From an uncultured Eubacteriales bacterium (GTDB lineage Bacteria > Bacillota > Clostridia > Oscillospirales > Oscillospiraceae): a stretch of 64,000 bases of DNA. Positions 32,003 to 41,181 of this stretch are shown piece after piece. The position numbers and the translations under genes are program-made. The stretch covers positions 1 through 64,000 of the forward strand of contig URQY01000002.1 of NCBI GenBank assembly GCA_900550165.1, written 5' to 3'. Under the pieces are notes generated by a model. The model saw nothing but the letters and a program-made list of their open reading frames with translations. It had not been told where the DNA came from and did no database searches. Every line of letters begins with the position of its first letter. The first letter of the stretch is position 1.

Positions 32003-34303
32003 TCAGTTGAGCTCGACCTTCTCGATCTCGCTGTGCCACTTGTAGAAGGTGGTGATATCGGGGGTCACGGTGCTCATGTTGACGCGCTCGGTGGAGAAGA
32101 TGATCGCGTTCTGGCGCTGATAGACGGGGACCTCGACCGCCCAGTCGACAACGATGTCGAGGCAGGCCTTGTACATGGTCTTACGATAGCTCTGGTCGAG
32201 GGACTCACGAGCGGTGAGGATCATGTTATCGAGGTCAGCATCAGCGATGCAGTACATTTTGTTGGAACCACCCTGAGCAGGGCCGCCGTACGGGTTCTTG
32301 CCAACGCCGGGGTCGCCATTGTGGTCGGCAACGTCGGAGTAGTAGATCTGGTACATATCCGGGTCAATGGTGGCACTCCAAGCGGCGCACCACATATCGA
32401 CCTGGCGGGCGTCAATGCCGTCCCACAGGCCGGAGGAGTCGCTCAGGTCGGTGACGATGAGGTTCATGCCGATCGTGGCGAGAGCCTTGGAGGCCTCGGA
32501 GATCATCATGAAGGAGGGGTGGTCACCGGAACCGTCAGCGGGGATCTGGACCTCGTACTCGAGCTTGGCACCGGCGGGAGCCGCGGTCAGCTTGCCATCC
32601 TCGACCGTGTAGCCGGCAGCCTCGAAGTAGCCGAGGGCAGCCTGCAGAGCGGCGTCGTAGCGCTGCTCAGCGGTCATGTCGGAGGTGTAGATGTCGTTGC
32701 CGTTCACGTCAACGGAGAAGGCGACCTTGTAGCCGTCGTCCGTGGGCTGGGGAGCGGCCCAGGAGGTGTTGGAGATGGGGTAGTTGATGACGCTCGCGCG
32801 CTCGCCATAGTAGGACTCGATGGCGACGTTGCGGTAAACAGCGAAGACGGTGGCGAAGGCCTTGCGCAGGTCCTTGGAAGCCTCGCTGCCCGGCTCGCCG
32901 CCGACGTTCACGCAGGCAGAGCTGATGCCGAGGTAGCCGTAGCCGAGGTTATCGACGGTATCGGTCGTGATCTTATCGCCGTCCAGCTCGCCGCCGTTGG
33001 CCTTGGTGATGGCGTCAACGGTGTCGTTGGAGAAGGAGGGGTCGGCAATGTCGATGGTGCCGGTGATGACGCCGTTGAGCTTGTCGTCATCGCTCAGGCA
33101 CTGCTGGAAGTTGAGGTACTTGGTCTTGGGCGCGCCGAGATAGTAGCTGTCGTTGGCCTCGAAGTAGACAACGCCGTCCTCGAACTTGAGGAACTTATAG
33201 GGGCCGGCGCCCATGGGCTGGGTGGTCTTGGCGCGGACGGAGCTCAGATCGCCCTTGGTGAAGCCGAAGCTGTTGTTGTCGTAGTCATAGAGGGAGGGAT
33301 CGCCGTAGTAGTGCATCGGGGCGATGGTCACGCCGAGCTGATAGATGGCGGTCGCGTCGACCTTGTCGAGGGTGACGGTCATGCTGTAGTCGCCGGTCTT
33401 CTTGATGCCGGAGATGTTGGCGGCGGACTCGCCGGTCTTGACGCCGGTGGTGGGATAGTCGTTGTAGACGTCCTCATCCATCAGATCGACCAGCTTGTCG
33501 GAGTTGCCGACTTCCTTTTCCATAGCGGAGAAGGACCAGGCGTACTGGTTGCCGATCTCCATGGCGAACTCCTCCACGGTGGTGGATTCACCGGAGAAGC
33601 CCCAGGCGGCACCGGCGGCAGCGACGTCGCCCTCAGCGGCGGCACCGGCCTCAACGCAGGCGTCAACAATGCCCTGGGCGAAGGGAACGAGACCCTTGTC
33701 GAAGTTATCCCAGAACTTGGTCTGCTGCTCTTCGGTCCAGTAGGTGAAGTCGGTGTTGTCGCGGCCGGCCGCGGCGAGCGCCTTGGACAGCGTGGTCATA
33801 CCGGAGCGGTAGGCCTCCATACCCTGAATGGGCACGGCATACAGCGTGGAGTTGCCGTCATAGGTGGGGTCGCAGAGGACGTACATGGAGAAGATGACGT
33901 CGTCGATGGTCATCTTTTCGCCGTCGGAGAAGGTGATGTCCTCGCGCAGCTTGAAGTTGTAGTCGACGGTGCCGTCAGCGTTCTCAACGATCTCGCAGTT
34001 GGCGGGGCCATAGTAAGTATAGTCGGTACCGTTGTAGCTGTAGGTCTCGCCCTCGATGCCGTTCATGATCATTTCACCCTGACGGCCATTGTTCAGCAGG
34101 GCGACAGAGGTCATGAGCCAGACATCCTGGTCATACTCGGTCTCAGAGAAGAAGGGGGAGAACTTTTCGTTGAACGGGGCATAGCCGACGACCAACGGCG
34201 TGGTTTCGTCCTTCGTCTGATCGCCCGTATTCTTGTCGCCGCAGCCGGCGAGAAGACCGAGGCACATGACCAGAGAAAGGATCAGTGCAAGTGCTCTTTT
34301 CAT
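32003..34303 (-). CDS. oppA: Oligopeptide-binding lipoprotein (SBP family 5)
   Basis: 766 residues, larger than average (about 550). Signal peptide and lipobox LLAGC (Cys21) show an outer-surface lipoprotein. The body contains the family-5 core (KLREDITFSDGEKMTIDDVI, then YKFLKFEDGVVYFEANDSYY). It captures peptides for the OppBCDF pore. The gene heads the operon and is separated from oppB by a hairpin, as often seen when the binding protein is made in excess. The extra length is in the middle and C-terminal lobes (several Gly/Asp-rich loops). Confidence 0.92.
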   Translation of the reverse strand: MKRALALILSLVMCLGLLAGCGDKNTGDQTKDETTPLVVGYAPFNEKFSPFFSETEYDQDVWLMTSVALLNNGRQGEMIMNGIEGETYSYNGTDYTYYGPANCEIVENADGTVDYNFKLREDITFSDGEKMTIDDVIFSMYVLCDPTYDGNSTLYAVPIQGMEAYRSGMTTLSKALAAAGRDNTDFTYWTEEQQTKFWDNFDKGLVPFAQGIVDACVEAGAAAEGDVAAAGAAWGFSGESTTVEEFAMEIGNQYAWSFSAMEKEVGNSDKLVDLMDEDVYNDYPTTGVKTGESAANISGIKKTGDYSMTVTLDKVDATAIYQLGVTIAPMHYYGDPSLYDYDNNSFGFTKGDLSSVRAKTTQPMGAGPYKFLKFEDGVVYFEANDSYYLGAPKTKYLNFQQCLSDDDKLNGVITGTIDIADPSFSNDTVDAITKANGGELDGDKITTDTVDNLGYGYLGISSACVNVGGEPGSEASKDLRKAFATVFAVYRNVAIESYYGERASVINYPISNTSWAAPQPTDDGYKVAFSVDVNGNDIYTSDMTAEQRYDAALQAALGYFEAAGYTVEDGKLTAAPAGAKLEYEVQIPADGSGDHPSFMMISEASKALATIGMNLIVTDLSDSSGLWDGIDARQVDMWCAAWSATIDPDMYQIYYSDVADHNGDPGVGKNPYGGPAQGGSNKMYCIADADLDNMILTARESLDQSYRKTMYKACLDIVVDWAVEVPVYQRQNAIIFSTERVNMSTVTPDITTFYKWHSEIEKVELN

Positions 34304-34447
34304 TGAATCTACTCCTTTTTATTATTTTGCTAAAACGGGCCGTGGCCCGTGCAGCACAACACAGCGCCCGCGCGAGATCGCGCGGAAAAGGGCGTACGCC
34401 CTTTATGGACACCTGTACACGCAAAAACAGCGCACAGAATTTTTTCA

Positions 34448-34477
34448 ATTATAGCATGAAATACGCGGCGATGTACA
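34448..34477 (-). promoter_or_regulatory. Promoter of the opp operon (extended -10)
   Basis: Minus-strand TGCTATAAT (TATAAT at plus 34448-34453) with only a weak -35 (TGTACA at 34472-34477, 18-base spacer). It lies about 145 bases before oppA; the leader between is GC-rich with no recognised riboswitch. Confidence 0.6.
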
Positions 34478-34487
34478 GAGTAAAAAT

Positions 34488-35045
34488 TTACCGATCTTCA
34501 CATTTTGGTACTTTTGCCCAATTTTGCTCATTCAGCTCGCGCCGTATGGTCAGTGCGCAAATGAGAGACAGTACTTTTAACATAACAAAAAGTAAGGCGG
34601 AGAAAAGCTGCCCGCCGTGGCCGGACAGTGCAAGATAGAGCAGCTCGCACAAAATGCCGGCCGCGGCGAAGACGGCGGCGCACAGCGCGCGCCCCGGAAG
34701 GGCCGGGACCGTGCGCTCGTAAACATATTCGCGCACGGCGCTCCAGTCGCGTCCGAGCTTGACGACGGCCCACACAACGCTGACCGCCGCGATCAGCTCG
34801 CCAAGAAACGGCAGGATGACGTAAAAGCAGTTCTGCATCCCCGGTGCGGGGATGCTGCCGCTCAGAAGCGCCGCAAGGAGCAGCAGGGCCGTACAGCCCC
34901 AGAGCCTGCGCCGGCTTTTTTTCTGCGTGACGGGGTCCGACTGACAGGCATAGAGCGCGCCGTCGTAGATATATTCGCCTGCAAGGTTGGGGTGAAAATC
35001 GTTGAGATACGAGTTTTCGCCGCGTTTTCCGCGTTTCTTTGCCAT
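34488..35045 (-). CDS. Four-helix membrane protein, unknown
   Basis: 185 residues. A polar N-terminus with NDFHPNLAGEYIYDGALYAC is followed by four hydrophobic helices (about 50-68, 75-93, 118-140, 145-165) and a charged tail. The ATG at 35045 overlaps the pepF stop (ATGA), so a GTG three bases upstream is less likely. Co-translated with the peptidase; no function recognised. Confidence 0.75.
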   Translation of the reverse strand: MAKKRGKRGENSYLNDFHPNLAGEYIYDGALYACQSDPVTQKKSRRRLWGCTALLLLAALLSGSIPAPGMQNCFYVILPFLGELIAAVSVVWAVVKLGRDWSAVREYVYERTVPALPGRALCAAVFAAAGILCELLYLALSGHGGQLFSALLFVMLKVLSLICALTIRRELNEQNWAKVPKCEDR

Positions 35046-36748
35046 CACTCGATGCCCGTGAGGTCAAAGTCGTTGAGCGCCTTTTCCGCCTCGGCGCATA
35101 CGCCGCGCAGACAGCTTTCGTCAAACGGGCTTTCGAGACCGGCGTTTTTGAGAAGGTCGGTGAACGTCCGGCTGCCGCCCTGCACGGTGTAGGCCATGTA
35201 GTGCTGCCAGGCGTTTTTCATATCCTTGCGGATCATCGCCCAGAATTCGAGCGCCACGGTCTGGGCAAGGCAGTAGTCGATGTAGTAGAAGGGGCTCGAG
35301 TAGATGTGGTGCTGGCGCTGCCAGCCCATGCCCTCGGAGTAGAAGGGGATCTCGCCGTCGAGCTTCATCCACGGCATATAGACGCCGAGCAGCTCCTTCC
35401 ACACGGCGTGGCGCTCAGCGGGCGTCATCTCCGGCTTTTCGTAGACGATGTGCTGGAAATGGTCGACCATCGTGCCGTAGGGGATGAAGGTCAGCGCGCC
35501 GGAGAGGTGGCTGTAAAGGAACTTCTTGGCGTCGCCGCCGAAGAAGCCGTCCGCCCACGGCTCGGCGAAGAACTCCATCGACATCGAATGGACCTCGCAG
35601 GCCTCAAGGCTCGGCCAGATGTAGTCCACGGGGATGCGCTTGCGGTTCGTCCACGCTTCAAAGGCGTGACCGGCCTCGTGCGTCACGACCTCGACATCGT
35701 GCTGCGTGCCGTTGAAGTTTGCAAAGATGAAGGGGACCTCATAGTCCATGATGCTCGTGCAGTAGCCGCCCGCCTGCTTGCCCTCGGTGGAAAGCACGTC
35801 GAGCAGCTCATTGTCGAGCATGGTCTTGAAGAATTCCTCCGTCTCGGGGGAGAGCTCACTGTAGAACTTCATGCCCTGGGCGAGGATATCATCCGGCGTG
35901 CCGACGGGACGGGGGTTGCCGGAGCGGAACTCGAGCGCGTTGTCGGCAAAGCTCATGGGATAGCTCTTGCCGAGGCGCTTGGCCTGCTCGCGGTAGACCT
36001 TGTCGGCCACAGGCACGAGATACTTCACGACCGCCGCGCGGAACTTCTCAACGTCTTCCTTCGTGTAGCAGTTGCGGCACATACGGTAGTAGCCGAGCGT
36101 GGTGTAGCCCTCGTAGCCGAGCTTTTTGCCCATCGCATCGCGCAGTTTCACGAGCTTGTCGTAGAGCTCGTCGAACTTTGCCTGATTGTCCTTGTACCAC
36201 TGGCCCTCGGCTTTCCATGCGGCAAGACGCTTTTCATCGTCCGCGCAGGTCTTGAACGGGGAGAGCTGGGAGAGCGTGTAGACCTTGCCCTCAAAGGGGA
36301 TCTGCGCCGAGGCGAGCAGCTTTTCATACTCCTGCGTCAGCTCGTTCTCCTGCTGCATCTCGGGGATGATCTCGGGAGAGAAGGTCTTGAGCGCGAGCTC
36401 TGCGTTGACGAACATCAGATCGCCGAACTCCTCGGCAAATTCCGCGCGGAACGGGCTTTCGAGCATCGCCTTCGTCCACGCCTGATTGTACTCCTCCAGC
36501 TCGGGGAAGAAGCTGTTCCAGAACTTTTCCTCCGCATCGTAGAAGGTGTCGCGCGTGTCGATCGAGTGGCGGACGCTCGCAAGCGTCGAGGCGGTGGAGA
36601 TGTGCTTGGCCTGCTCCTGCTGGGCGAGAAAGACCTCGCGGGCCGCCTCGTAGCTCTTGGCGGATTTGAGCTGCTCGGTCAGCTCCCTGAGGTGCTGCTT
36701 GGCTTTCTCGGGATCGGGACGGGTGTAGGTCATTTCGGAAAATTTCAT
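35045..36748 (-). CDS. pepF: M3-family oligoendopeptidase (PepF-like)
   Basis: 567 residues. Zinc motif HEAGHAFE at residues 357-361 with the downstream Glu ligand near SLEACEVHSMSMEFF, as in thimet/PepF metallopeptidases. It hydrolyses short peptides in the cytoplasm and fits next to the opp peptide importer. It has a GGAGGAAACAAC site before the ATG. It is downstream of an MFS gene by 40 bases, probably one transcript. Confidence 0.93.
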   Translation of the reverse strand: MKFSEMTYTRPDPEKAKQHLRELTEQLKSAKSYEAAREVFLAQQEQAKHISTASTLASVRHSIDTRDTFYDAEEKFWNSFFPELEEYNQAWTKAMLESPFRAEFAEEFGDLMFVNAELALKTFSPEIIPEMQQENELTQEYEKLLASAQIPFEGKVYTLSQLSPFKTCADDEKRLAAWKAEGQWYKDNQAKFDELYDKLVKLRDAMGKKLGYEGYTTLGYYRMCRNCYTKEDVEKFRAAVVKYLVPVADKVYREQAKRLGKSYPMSFADNALEFRSGNPRPVGTPDDILAQGMKFYSELSPETEEFFKTMLDNELLDVLSTEGKQAGGYCTSIMDYEVPFIFANFNGTQHDVEVVTHEAGHAFEAWTNRKRIPVDYIWPSLEACEVHSMSMEFFAEPWADGFFGGDAKKFLYSHLSGALTFIPYGTMVDHFQHIVYEKPEMTPAERHAVWKELLGVYMPWMKLDGEIPFYSEGMGWQRQHHIYSSPFYYIDYCLAQTVALEFWAMIRKDMKNAWQHYMAYTVQGGSRTFTDLLKNAGLESPFDESCLRGVCAEAEKALNDFDLTGIE

Positions 36749-36788
36749 GTTGTTTCCTCCATCAAATTTTTATTGCTGTGATCGGGCG

Positions 36789-38066
36789 TTACTGCTGGCG
36801 GTTGTAAATGGCGGAGACGGCCTTGCGTCCGCCGCCGATGACAACGACCGCCGCTGCCGCGGTGACGAGCATGAAGCCCGTCAGCACGCCGCGTGCGGGG
36901 AGAAAAGCCGTCAGCGCGCCCGCGATCAGGTTGCCTGCAAAGCTGCCGACGGTGTTGAGCATATTGAACGCGCCATTGAAGCGGCCCTTTTTCTCATCGG
37001 GCACGTAGCTCTGCGTGGCGGAGATGCGGATGGTGTAGCTTGTCACGCCCAGAATGCCCGTGAGGAAGCACGAGGCCATCATCACCGGCAGCGGGCAGTA
37101 AAGGTAAAAGCCCTCACACAGCGAGATGATGACGTAGACCGTGAGCGCGATGGAATACTTCTTCTGCACGGGGAGACTCATCTTATAGTGGATGCCGCCG
37201 CCGATGGCGCGGCCAAAGATCGCCATGCCCCAGACGAGCATATAGATGTATTCGCCGTTTTCAAAGGTCGATTTGAAATACGGCAGCGTGATGACGCTTG
37301 ATGCGCCGTTGGCAAGCGAGCTGACCGCAAAGTAGATCGCAACGCAGAGAAGCCCCTTCTCGCTCAGAAGGTAGCGGAAGCCCTCCTTGATGTCGTGCAG
37401 CAGGCGGCGGCCGGAGGCACATTCTTGCTCCTGCGCGAGCGCGGCGCGCTGCTTTTCGATGTAGTGCTCCTCGGCGCGGATCTGCGTCTCGGCAGAGGCG
37501 GCGAGGAAGAAGCACAGCGCGTTGATGCCGAGCAGCGTCGCGATGCCGAAGAGATTGTAGAAATACGTCGCGATCGGGATGATGAGCGCCGAGAGCGTTT
37601 CGAGCACGCTTGCAATGGAATAGGCCTTGGAGTAGTTGCCCTCGGAGATCAGCAGCGGGTAGAAGCTGTCGTAGGCGACATAGTAAACGCTGTTGATCGA
37701 GCCGATGATGAAGCAGAACACCGCGAGCATCGGGAAGCTGAACCATCCCCTGCTCAAAATCAGCGCGGCGATCAGATAGACACCCGAGGAAAGAAAGTCC
37801 AGCGTGTAGATGGTCTTTTTGCGCGAAAAGCGGTCGAGGATCGCGCCGGAGAAGATTGGCATGACGATCTGCGGCAGGGTAAAGGTCGCAATATAAATGG
37901 CATAGAGCAGGTTGGAGCCCGTGTAGTCGAGCACGAGCAGGCTCAGGGCAAAGCCGGACATCGAATTGCCCAGCATCGAGATCACGCTGCCGAGCGTGAT
38001 GATGGTAAAATCCCGCGTCCAGAGCTTGGCGGCCGGCTGCGGCGCGGGAGAAGAAGCGTTGTTCAT
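36789..38066 (-). CDS. MFS transporter
   Basis: 425 residues, about 12 membrane helices. The N-terminal half has FTLPQIVMPIFSGAILDRFSRK (a DRxxRK loop of MFS motif A) and the cytoplasmic centre is charged (QIRAEEHYIEKQRAALAQEQ). It resembles drug/multidrug or peptide MFS exporters (MFS_3-like); the substrate cannot be told. Transcribed from a clear promoter at 38186-38214 and followed by pepF. Confidence 0.85.
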   Translation of the reverse strand: MNNASSPAPQPAAKLWTRDFTIITLGSVISMLGNSMSGFALSLLVLDYTGSNLLYAIYIATFTLPQIVMPIFSGAILDRFSRKKTIYTLDFLSSGVYLIAALILSRGWFSFPMLAVFCFIIGSINSVYYVAYDSFYPLLISEGNYSKAYSIASVLETLSALIIPIATYFYNLFGIATLLGINALCFFLAASAETQIRAEEHYIEKQRAALAQEQECASGRRLLHDIKEGFRYLLSEKGLLCVAIYFAVSSLANGASSVITLPYFKSTFENGEYIYMLVWGMAIFGRAIGGGIHYKMSLPVQKKYSIALTVYVIISLCEGFYLYCPLPVMMASCFLTGILGVTSYTIRISATQSYVPDEKKGRFNGAFNMLNTVGSFAGNLIAGALTAFLPARGVLTGFMLVTAAAAVVVIGGGRKAVSAIYNRQQ

Positions 38067-38185
38067 AAAGGGGAAAGACCTCCTTCAAAATAGGGGGACG
38101 GGCGGCACCGGGGCGGCAGGGCGCGCCGGAGAGAAGCGTAATGCTTGCCCCGCGCAGCGCGGGAGCGACGGCGAGGCGTATGCTG

Positions 38186-38214
38186 ATTATAAGTCCTGCG
38201 CGGAAAATAAGCAA
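38186..38214 (-). promoter_or_regulatory. Promoter of MFS-pepF operon
   Basis: Minus-strand TTGCTT, 17-base spacer, TATAAT (plus coordinates 38209-38214 and 38186-38191). It is divergent from the M18 peptidase promoter about 70 bases away. Confidence 0.75.
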
Positions 38215-38285
38215 CAAAAAATCCGGCTGCGTTGAAAAAATGCGGGAAAACGACCGTTTTTGTGCAAGCGTGGTAAAGTGCCGCC

Positions 38286-38314
38286 TTGCGGGGAAATGCC
38301 CTCTGTGTTATACT
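38286..38314 (+). promoter_or_regulatory. Promoter of the M18 aminopeptidase gene
   Basis: TTGCGG (38286-38291), 17-base spacer, TATACT (38309-38314). The 286-base gap 38067-38352 holds only these two divergent promoters and short GC-rich repeats. Confidence 0.7.
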
Positions 38315-38352
38315 GTCAGGCATAAGATCAAGAGATTGCGGAGGAAGACACC

Positions 38353-39624
38353 ATGGACCCTACACCGGCAAGAGAACTGCTGCATTTTATCAAAAACAGC
38401 CCCACCTGCTACCATGTGACCGAGAACATTCGAGGGAAGCTTCTCAAGAACGGCTACACCGAGCTTTCCGAGCGTGAGAGATGGACGCTTGCGCCGGGCA
38501 AACGCTATTTTGTCCGTCGCAACGGCTCGAGCACCATCGCCTTCCGCGTGCCGGAGACGCTTACGGGCGGCTTTGCGATGGCGGCGGCACATTCCGATTC
38601 GCCGACCTTCCGCTTAAAGGAGCGTCCCGACCGCCGCGATGCGCATTATGTCCGGCTCTCGACCGAAAAATACGGCGGGATGCTGATGTCCACATGGTTC
38701 GACCGTCCGCTCTCCGTCGCGGGGCGCGTCTTCGTGCGCGAAAACAGCGAGATCGCGGAAAGGCTTGTGAACGTCGAGCGTGACCTGCTCGTGATCCCGA
38801 GTGTTGCCATCCACATGAACCGCACGGCCAACGACGGCATGAAGTACATGGCGAATGTCGACACGCTGCCGCTGCTCGGCGGCAAAGAGAGCGGCGGCAT
38901 CCTGCCTATCGTTGCTAAGGCTGCGGGCGTTGCGGAGAGCGACATCCTCGGCAGCGACCTCTTCCTCTATTGCCGCGGCGAGGGGACGCTGCTCGGCGAG
39001 AATGAGGAATACATCCTCTCGCCCAAGCTCGATGACCTGGAGTGCGCCTGCGGCTGCCTTGAGGGTCTGCTCAATGCAAAAGAGAGCGAGAACATCGCCG
39101 TCTGCTGCATTTTTGACAATGAAGAGGTCGGCTCTGCGACCAAGCAGGGCGCGGGCTCTACCTTCCTGCGCGATACGCTGCGCCGCATTGCCCTCTGCCT
39201 TGGCAAGGACGAGCAGGACCTCCAGATGATGCTCGCGCGCAGCTTCCTCGTTTCGGCGGACAATGCGCACGCCCAGCACCCCAACCACGGCGAGTACGCC
39301 GACCCCGACAACTGCCCCTACATGAACGAGGGCGTCGTCATCAAGTTCAACGCAAACCAGCGCTACGCAACCGACGGCCGCTCCTGCGCCGTCTTCCGCA
39401 GCGTGTGCGAGCGCGCAGGCGTTCCCACGCAGGTCATGTCCAACCGCTCCGACCTGCCCGGCGGCTCGACGCTCGGCTCCATCGCCGATACGCTCGTGCC
39501 GGTGAGCACCGTGGACATTGGCCTTCCCCAGCTTGCGATGCATTCTTCGTGGGAGACTGCCGGCGTGCGGGACTATGAATCCCTCATCCGCGCGATGACG
39601 GAGTATTACGGCAGTACACTGTGA
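38353..39624 (+). CDS. apeB: M18 family zinc aminopeptidase
   Basis: 423 residues, full length. Zinc ligands: AAAHSDSPTFRLKE (HxD), FDNEEVGSATKQGAGS (Glu pair) and DIGLPQLAMHSSWETAG (His). It removes N-terminal residues from peptides, probably acidic ones, in the cytoplasm. Its ATG at 38353 follows GGAGGAAGACACC. It ends the peptide-use region; deoC follows with its own promoter. Confidence 0.92.
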   Translation: MDPTPARELLHFIKNSPTCYHVTENIRGKLLKNGYTELSERERWTLAPGKRYFVRRNGSSTIAFRVPETLTGGFAMAAAHSDSPTFRLKERPDRRDAHYVRLSTEKYGGMLMSTWFDRPLSVAGRVFVRENSEIAERLVNVERDLLVIPSVAIHMNRTANDGMKYMANVDTLPLLGGKESGGILPIVAKAAGVAESDILGSDLFLYCRGEGTLLGENEEYILSPKLDDLECACGCLEGLLNAKESENIAVCCIFDNEEVGSATKQGAGSTFLRDTLRRIALCLGKDEQDLQMMLARSFLVSADNAHAQHPNHGEYADPDNCPYMNEGVVIKFNANQRYATDGRSCAVFRSVCERAGVPTQVMSNRSDLPGGSTLGSIADTLVPVSTVDIGLPQLAMHSSWETAGVRDYESLIRAMTEYYGSTL

Positions 39625-39644
39625 AGGAGCTTTGCATCGCGCCG

Positions 39645-39673
39645 TGGACAAAACGGCGGATGCGTGCTAAAAT
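39645..39673 (+). promoter_or_regulatory. Promoter of deoC-deoD-kinase operon
   Basis: TGGACA (39645-39650), 17-base spacer, TAAAAT (39668-39673), about 55 bases before deoC. Confidence 0.65.
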
Positions 39674-39728
39674 AAACTGATTTTTCGCATACGATATGCT
39701 TTCAAACATAGAAAGGAAGAAGAGAAAC

Positions 39729-40418
39729 ATGGACGTTAAGGAAATTCTCAAGCACGTGGACCATACCCTCCTCAAGCAGACCGCGACCTGGGAGGACATC
39801 AGGGAGATCTGCGATGACGGCATCAAGTACGGCTGCGCGAGCGTCTGCATCCCGCAGACCTTTGTGAACCACGCTGCGCACTATGTTGCCGAGCAGCAGC
39901 ACTTCGGCTTCGGCCAGCTGCCCATCTGCACCGTCATCGGCTTTCCCAACGGCTATACGCCCAGCGGCATCAAGTGCATGGAGGCAGAGTCCGCCATCGC
40001 CGACGGCGCGACCGAGATCGACATGGTCATCAACCTCGGCTGGGTCAAGGAAGGCCAGTACGATAAAATTCTTCAGGAGATCAACTCCGTGAAGATCTCC
40101 TGCCACGGCAACATTTTGAAGGTCATCATCGAGACCTGCCTTCTCACCGATGAGGAGAAGATCAGGCTCTGCGAGGTCGTCTCTGCCTCTCATGCCGACT
40201 ACATCAAGACCTCCACGGGCTTTGCCGGCGGCGGCGCGACCCGCGAGGACGTTGCCCTCATGGTGAAGCACATGACGGGCGGCAAGAAGGTCAAGGCCGC
40301 CGGCGGCATCGGCAGCTTACAGGATGCCGAGGACTTCCTGAACCTCGGCGCCGACCGTCTCGGCACGTCCCGCATCGTCAAGGCGGTGAAGGAACTCGAG
40401 GCCAAGGGCCAATTCTGA
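39729..40418 (+). CDS. deoC: Deoxyribose-phosphate aldolase
   Basis: 229 residues. It splits 2-deoxyribose-5-phosphate to acetaldehyde and glyceraldehyde-3-phosphate. The Schiff-base lysine is in DYIKTSTGFAGGGAT (K160) and VKAAGGIGSLQDAED is the other family signature. The frame opens at 39696, but the ATG at 39729 starts MDVKEILKHVDHTLLK, as expected, after a GGAAGAAGAG site. First gene of a nucleoside-degradation operon. Confidence 0.95.
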   Translation: MDVKEILKHVDHTLLKQTATWEDIREICDDGIKYGCASVCIPQTFVNHAAHYVAEQQHFGFGQLPICTVIGFPNGYTPSGIKCMEAESAIADGATEIDMVINLGWVKEGQYDKILQEINSVKISCHGNILKVIIETCLLTDEEKIRLCEVVSASHADYIKTSTGFAGGGATREDVALMVKHMTGGKKVKAAGGIGSLQDAEDFLNLGADRLGTSRIVKAVKELEAKGQF

Positions 40419-40437
40419 GAAAGAGGAGGGCTTTTCT

Positions 40438-41154
40438 ATGCCGACTCCGCACAACAGCGCCGTAAAAGGCGATTTTGCCAAGACTGTCCTGATGCCCGGC
40501 GACCCGCTGCGCGCAAAATTCATCGCCGAAACGTTTTTGGATGAGCCGAGACTCGTCAACAATGTCCGCGGCGTGCAGGGCTATACGGGGACTTACAAGG
40601 GCGTGCCCGTCAGCGTGATGGCCAGCGGCATGGGCATGCCGTCCATCGGCATCTATTCCTATGAACTCTTCACGCAGTACGATGTGGATAACATCATCCG
40701 CGTCGGCTCGGCGGGCGCCCTTCAGAAGGAGCTGAAGCTCGGCAGCATCGTTGCGGGCATGGGCGCCTGCACCAACTCAAATTACGCTGCGCAGTACGGC
40801 CTTGGCGGGACGTTCGCCCCCATCGCGGACTTTGCGCTCCTCTCCGCCGCAGTGCAGTCGGCAAAGGAGCTGGGAATCGAGATGCCGGTCGGCAATCTCT
40901 ACTCGTCCGACACGTTTTACGATGCCTCCGCCTCCTCCCTCAAGTGGGCGGAGATGGGCGTGCTCGCCATCGAGATGGAGGCCGCCGCCCTCTACTGCAA
41001 CGCCGCCTATACGAAAAAGCGCGGCCTTGCCATCTGCTCCATTTCCGACAATATCGTCACCGGCGAGGAGCTCTCGCCCGAGCAGCGGCAGACGGGCTTC
41101 ACCAATATGATGAAGCTTGCGCTCGAAACGGCCGTAAAGATGGCCACGCTCTAA
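40438..41154 (+). CDS. deoD: Purine-nucleoside phosphorylase (DeoD type)
   Basis: 238 residues. GDPLRAKFIAE, GSAGALQKELKLGSIVAG and VLAIEMEAAALY are the hexameric PNP signatures. It cleaves purine (deoxy)nucleosides to base and (deoxy)ribose-1-phosphate, which feeds deoC after isomerisation (the phosphopentomutase is not in the window). Starts 19 bases after deoC with AGAGGAGGG upstream. Confidence 0.95.
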   Translation: MPTPHNSAVKGDFAKTVLMPGDPLRAKFIAETFLDEPRLVNNVRGVQGYTGTYKGVPVSVMASGMGMPSIGIYSYELFTQYDVDNIIRVGSAGALQKELKLGSIVAGMGACTNSNYAAQYGLGGTFAPIADFALLSAAVQSAKELGIEMPVGNLYSSDTFYDASASSLKWAEMGVLAIEMEAAALYCNAAYTKKRGLAICSISDNIVTGEELSPEQRQTGFTNMMKLALETAVKMATL

Positions 41155-41181
41155 ATCTGCGAAAAAAGGAGATGTCACGCC

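Noticed and set aside
31835..34306. 823-codon plus-strand open frame opposite oppA
   Set aside because: Antisense to the clear oppA lipoprotein; composition is Val/Gly/Asp-rich noise.
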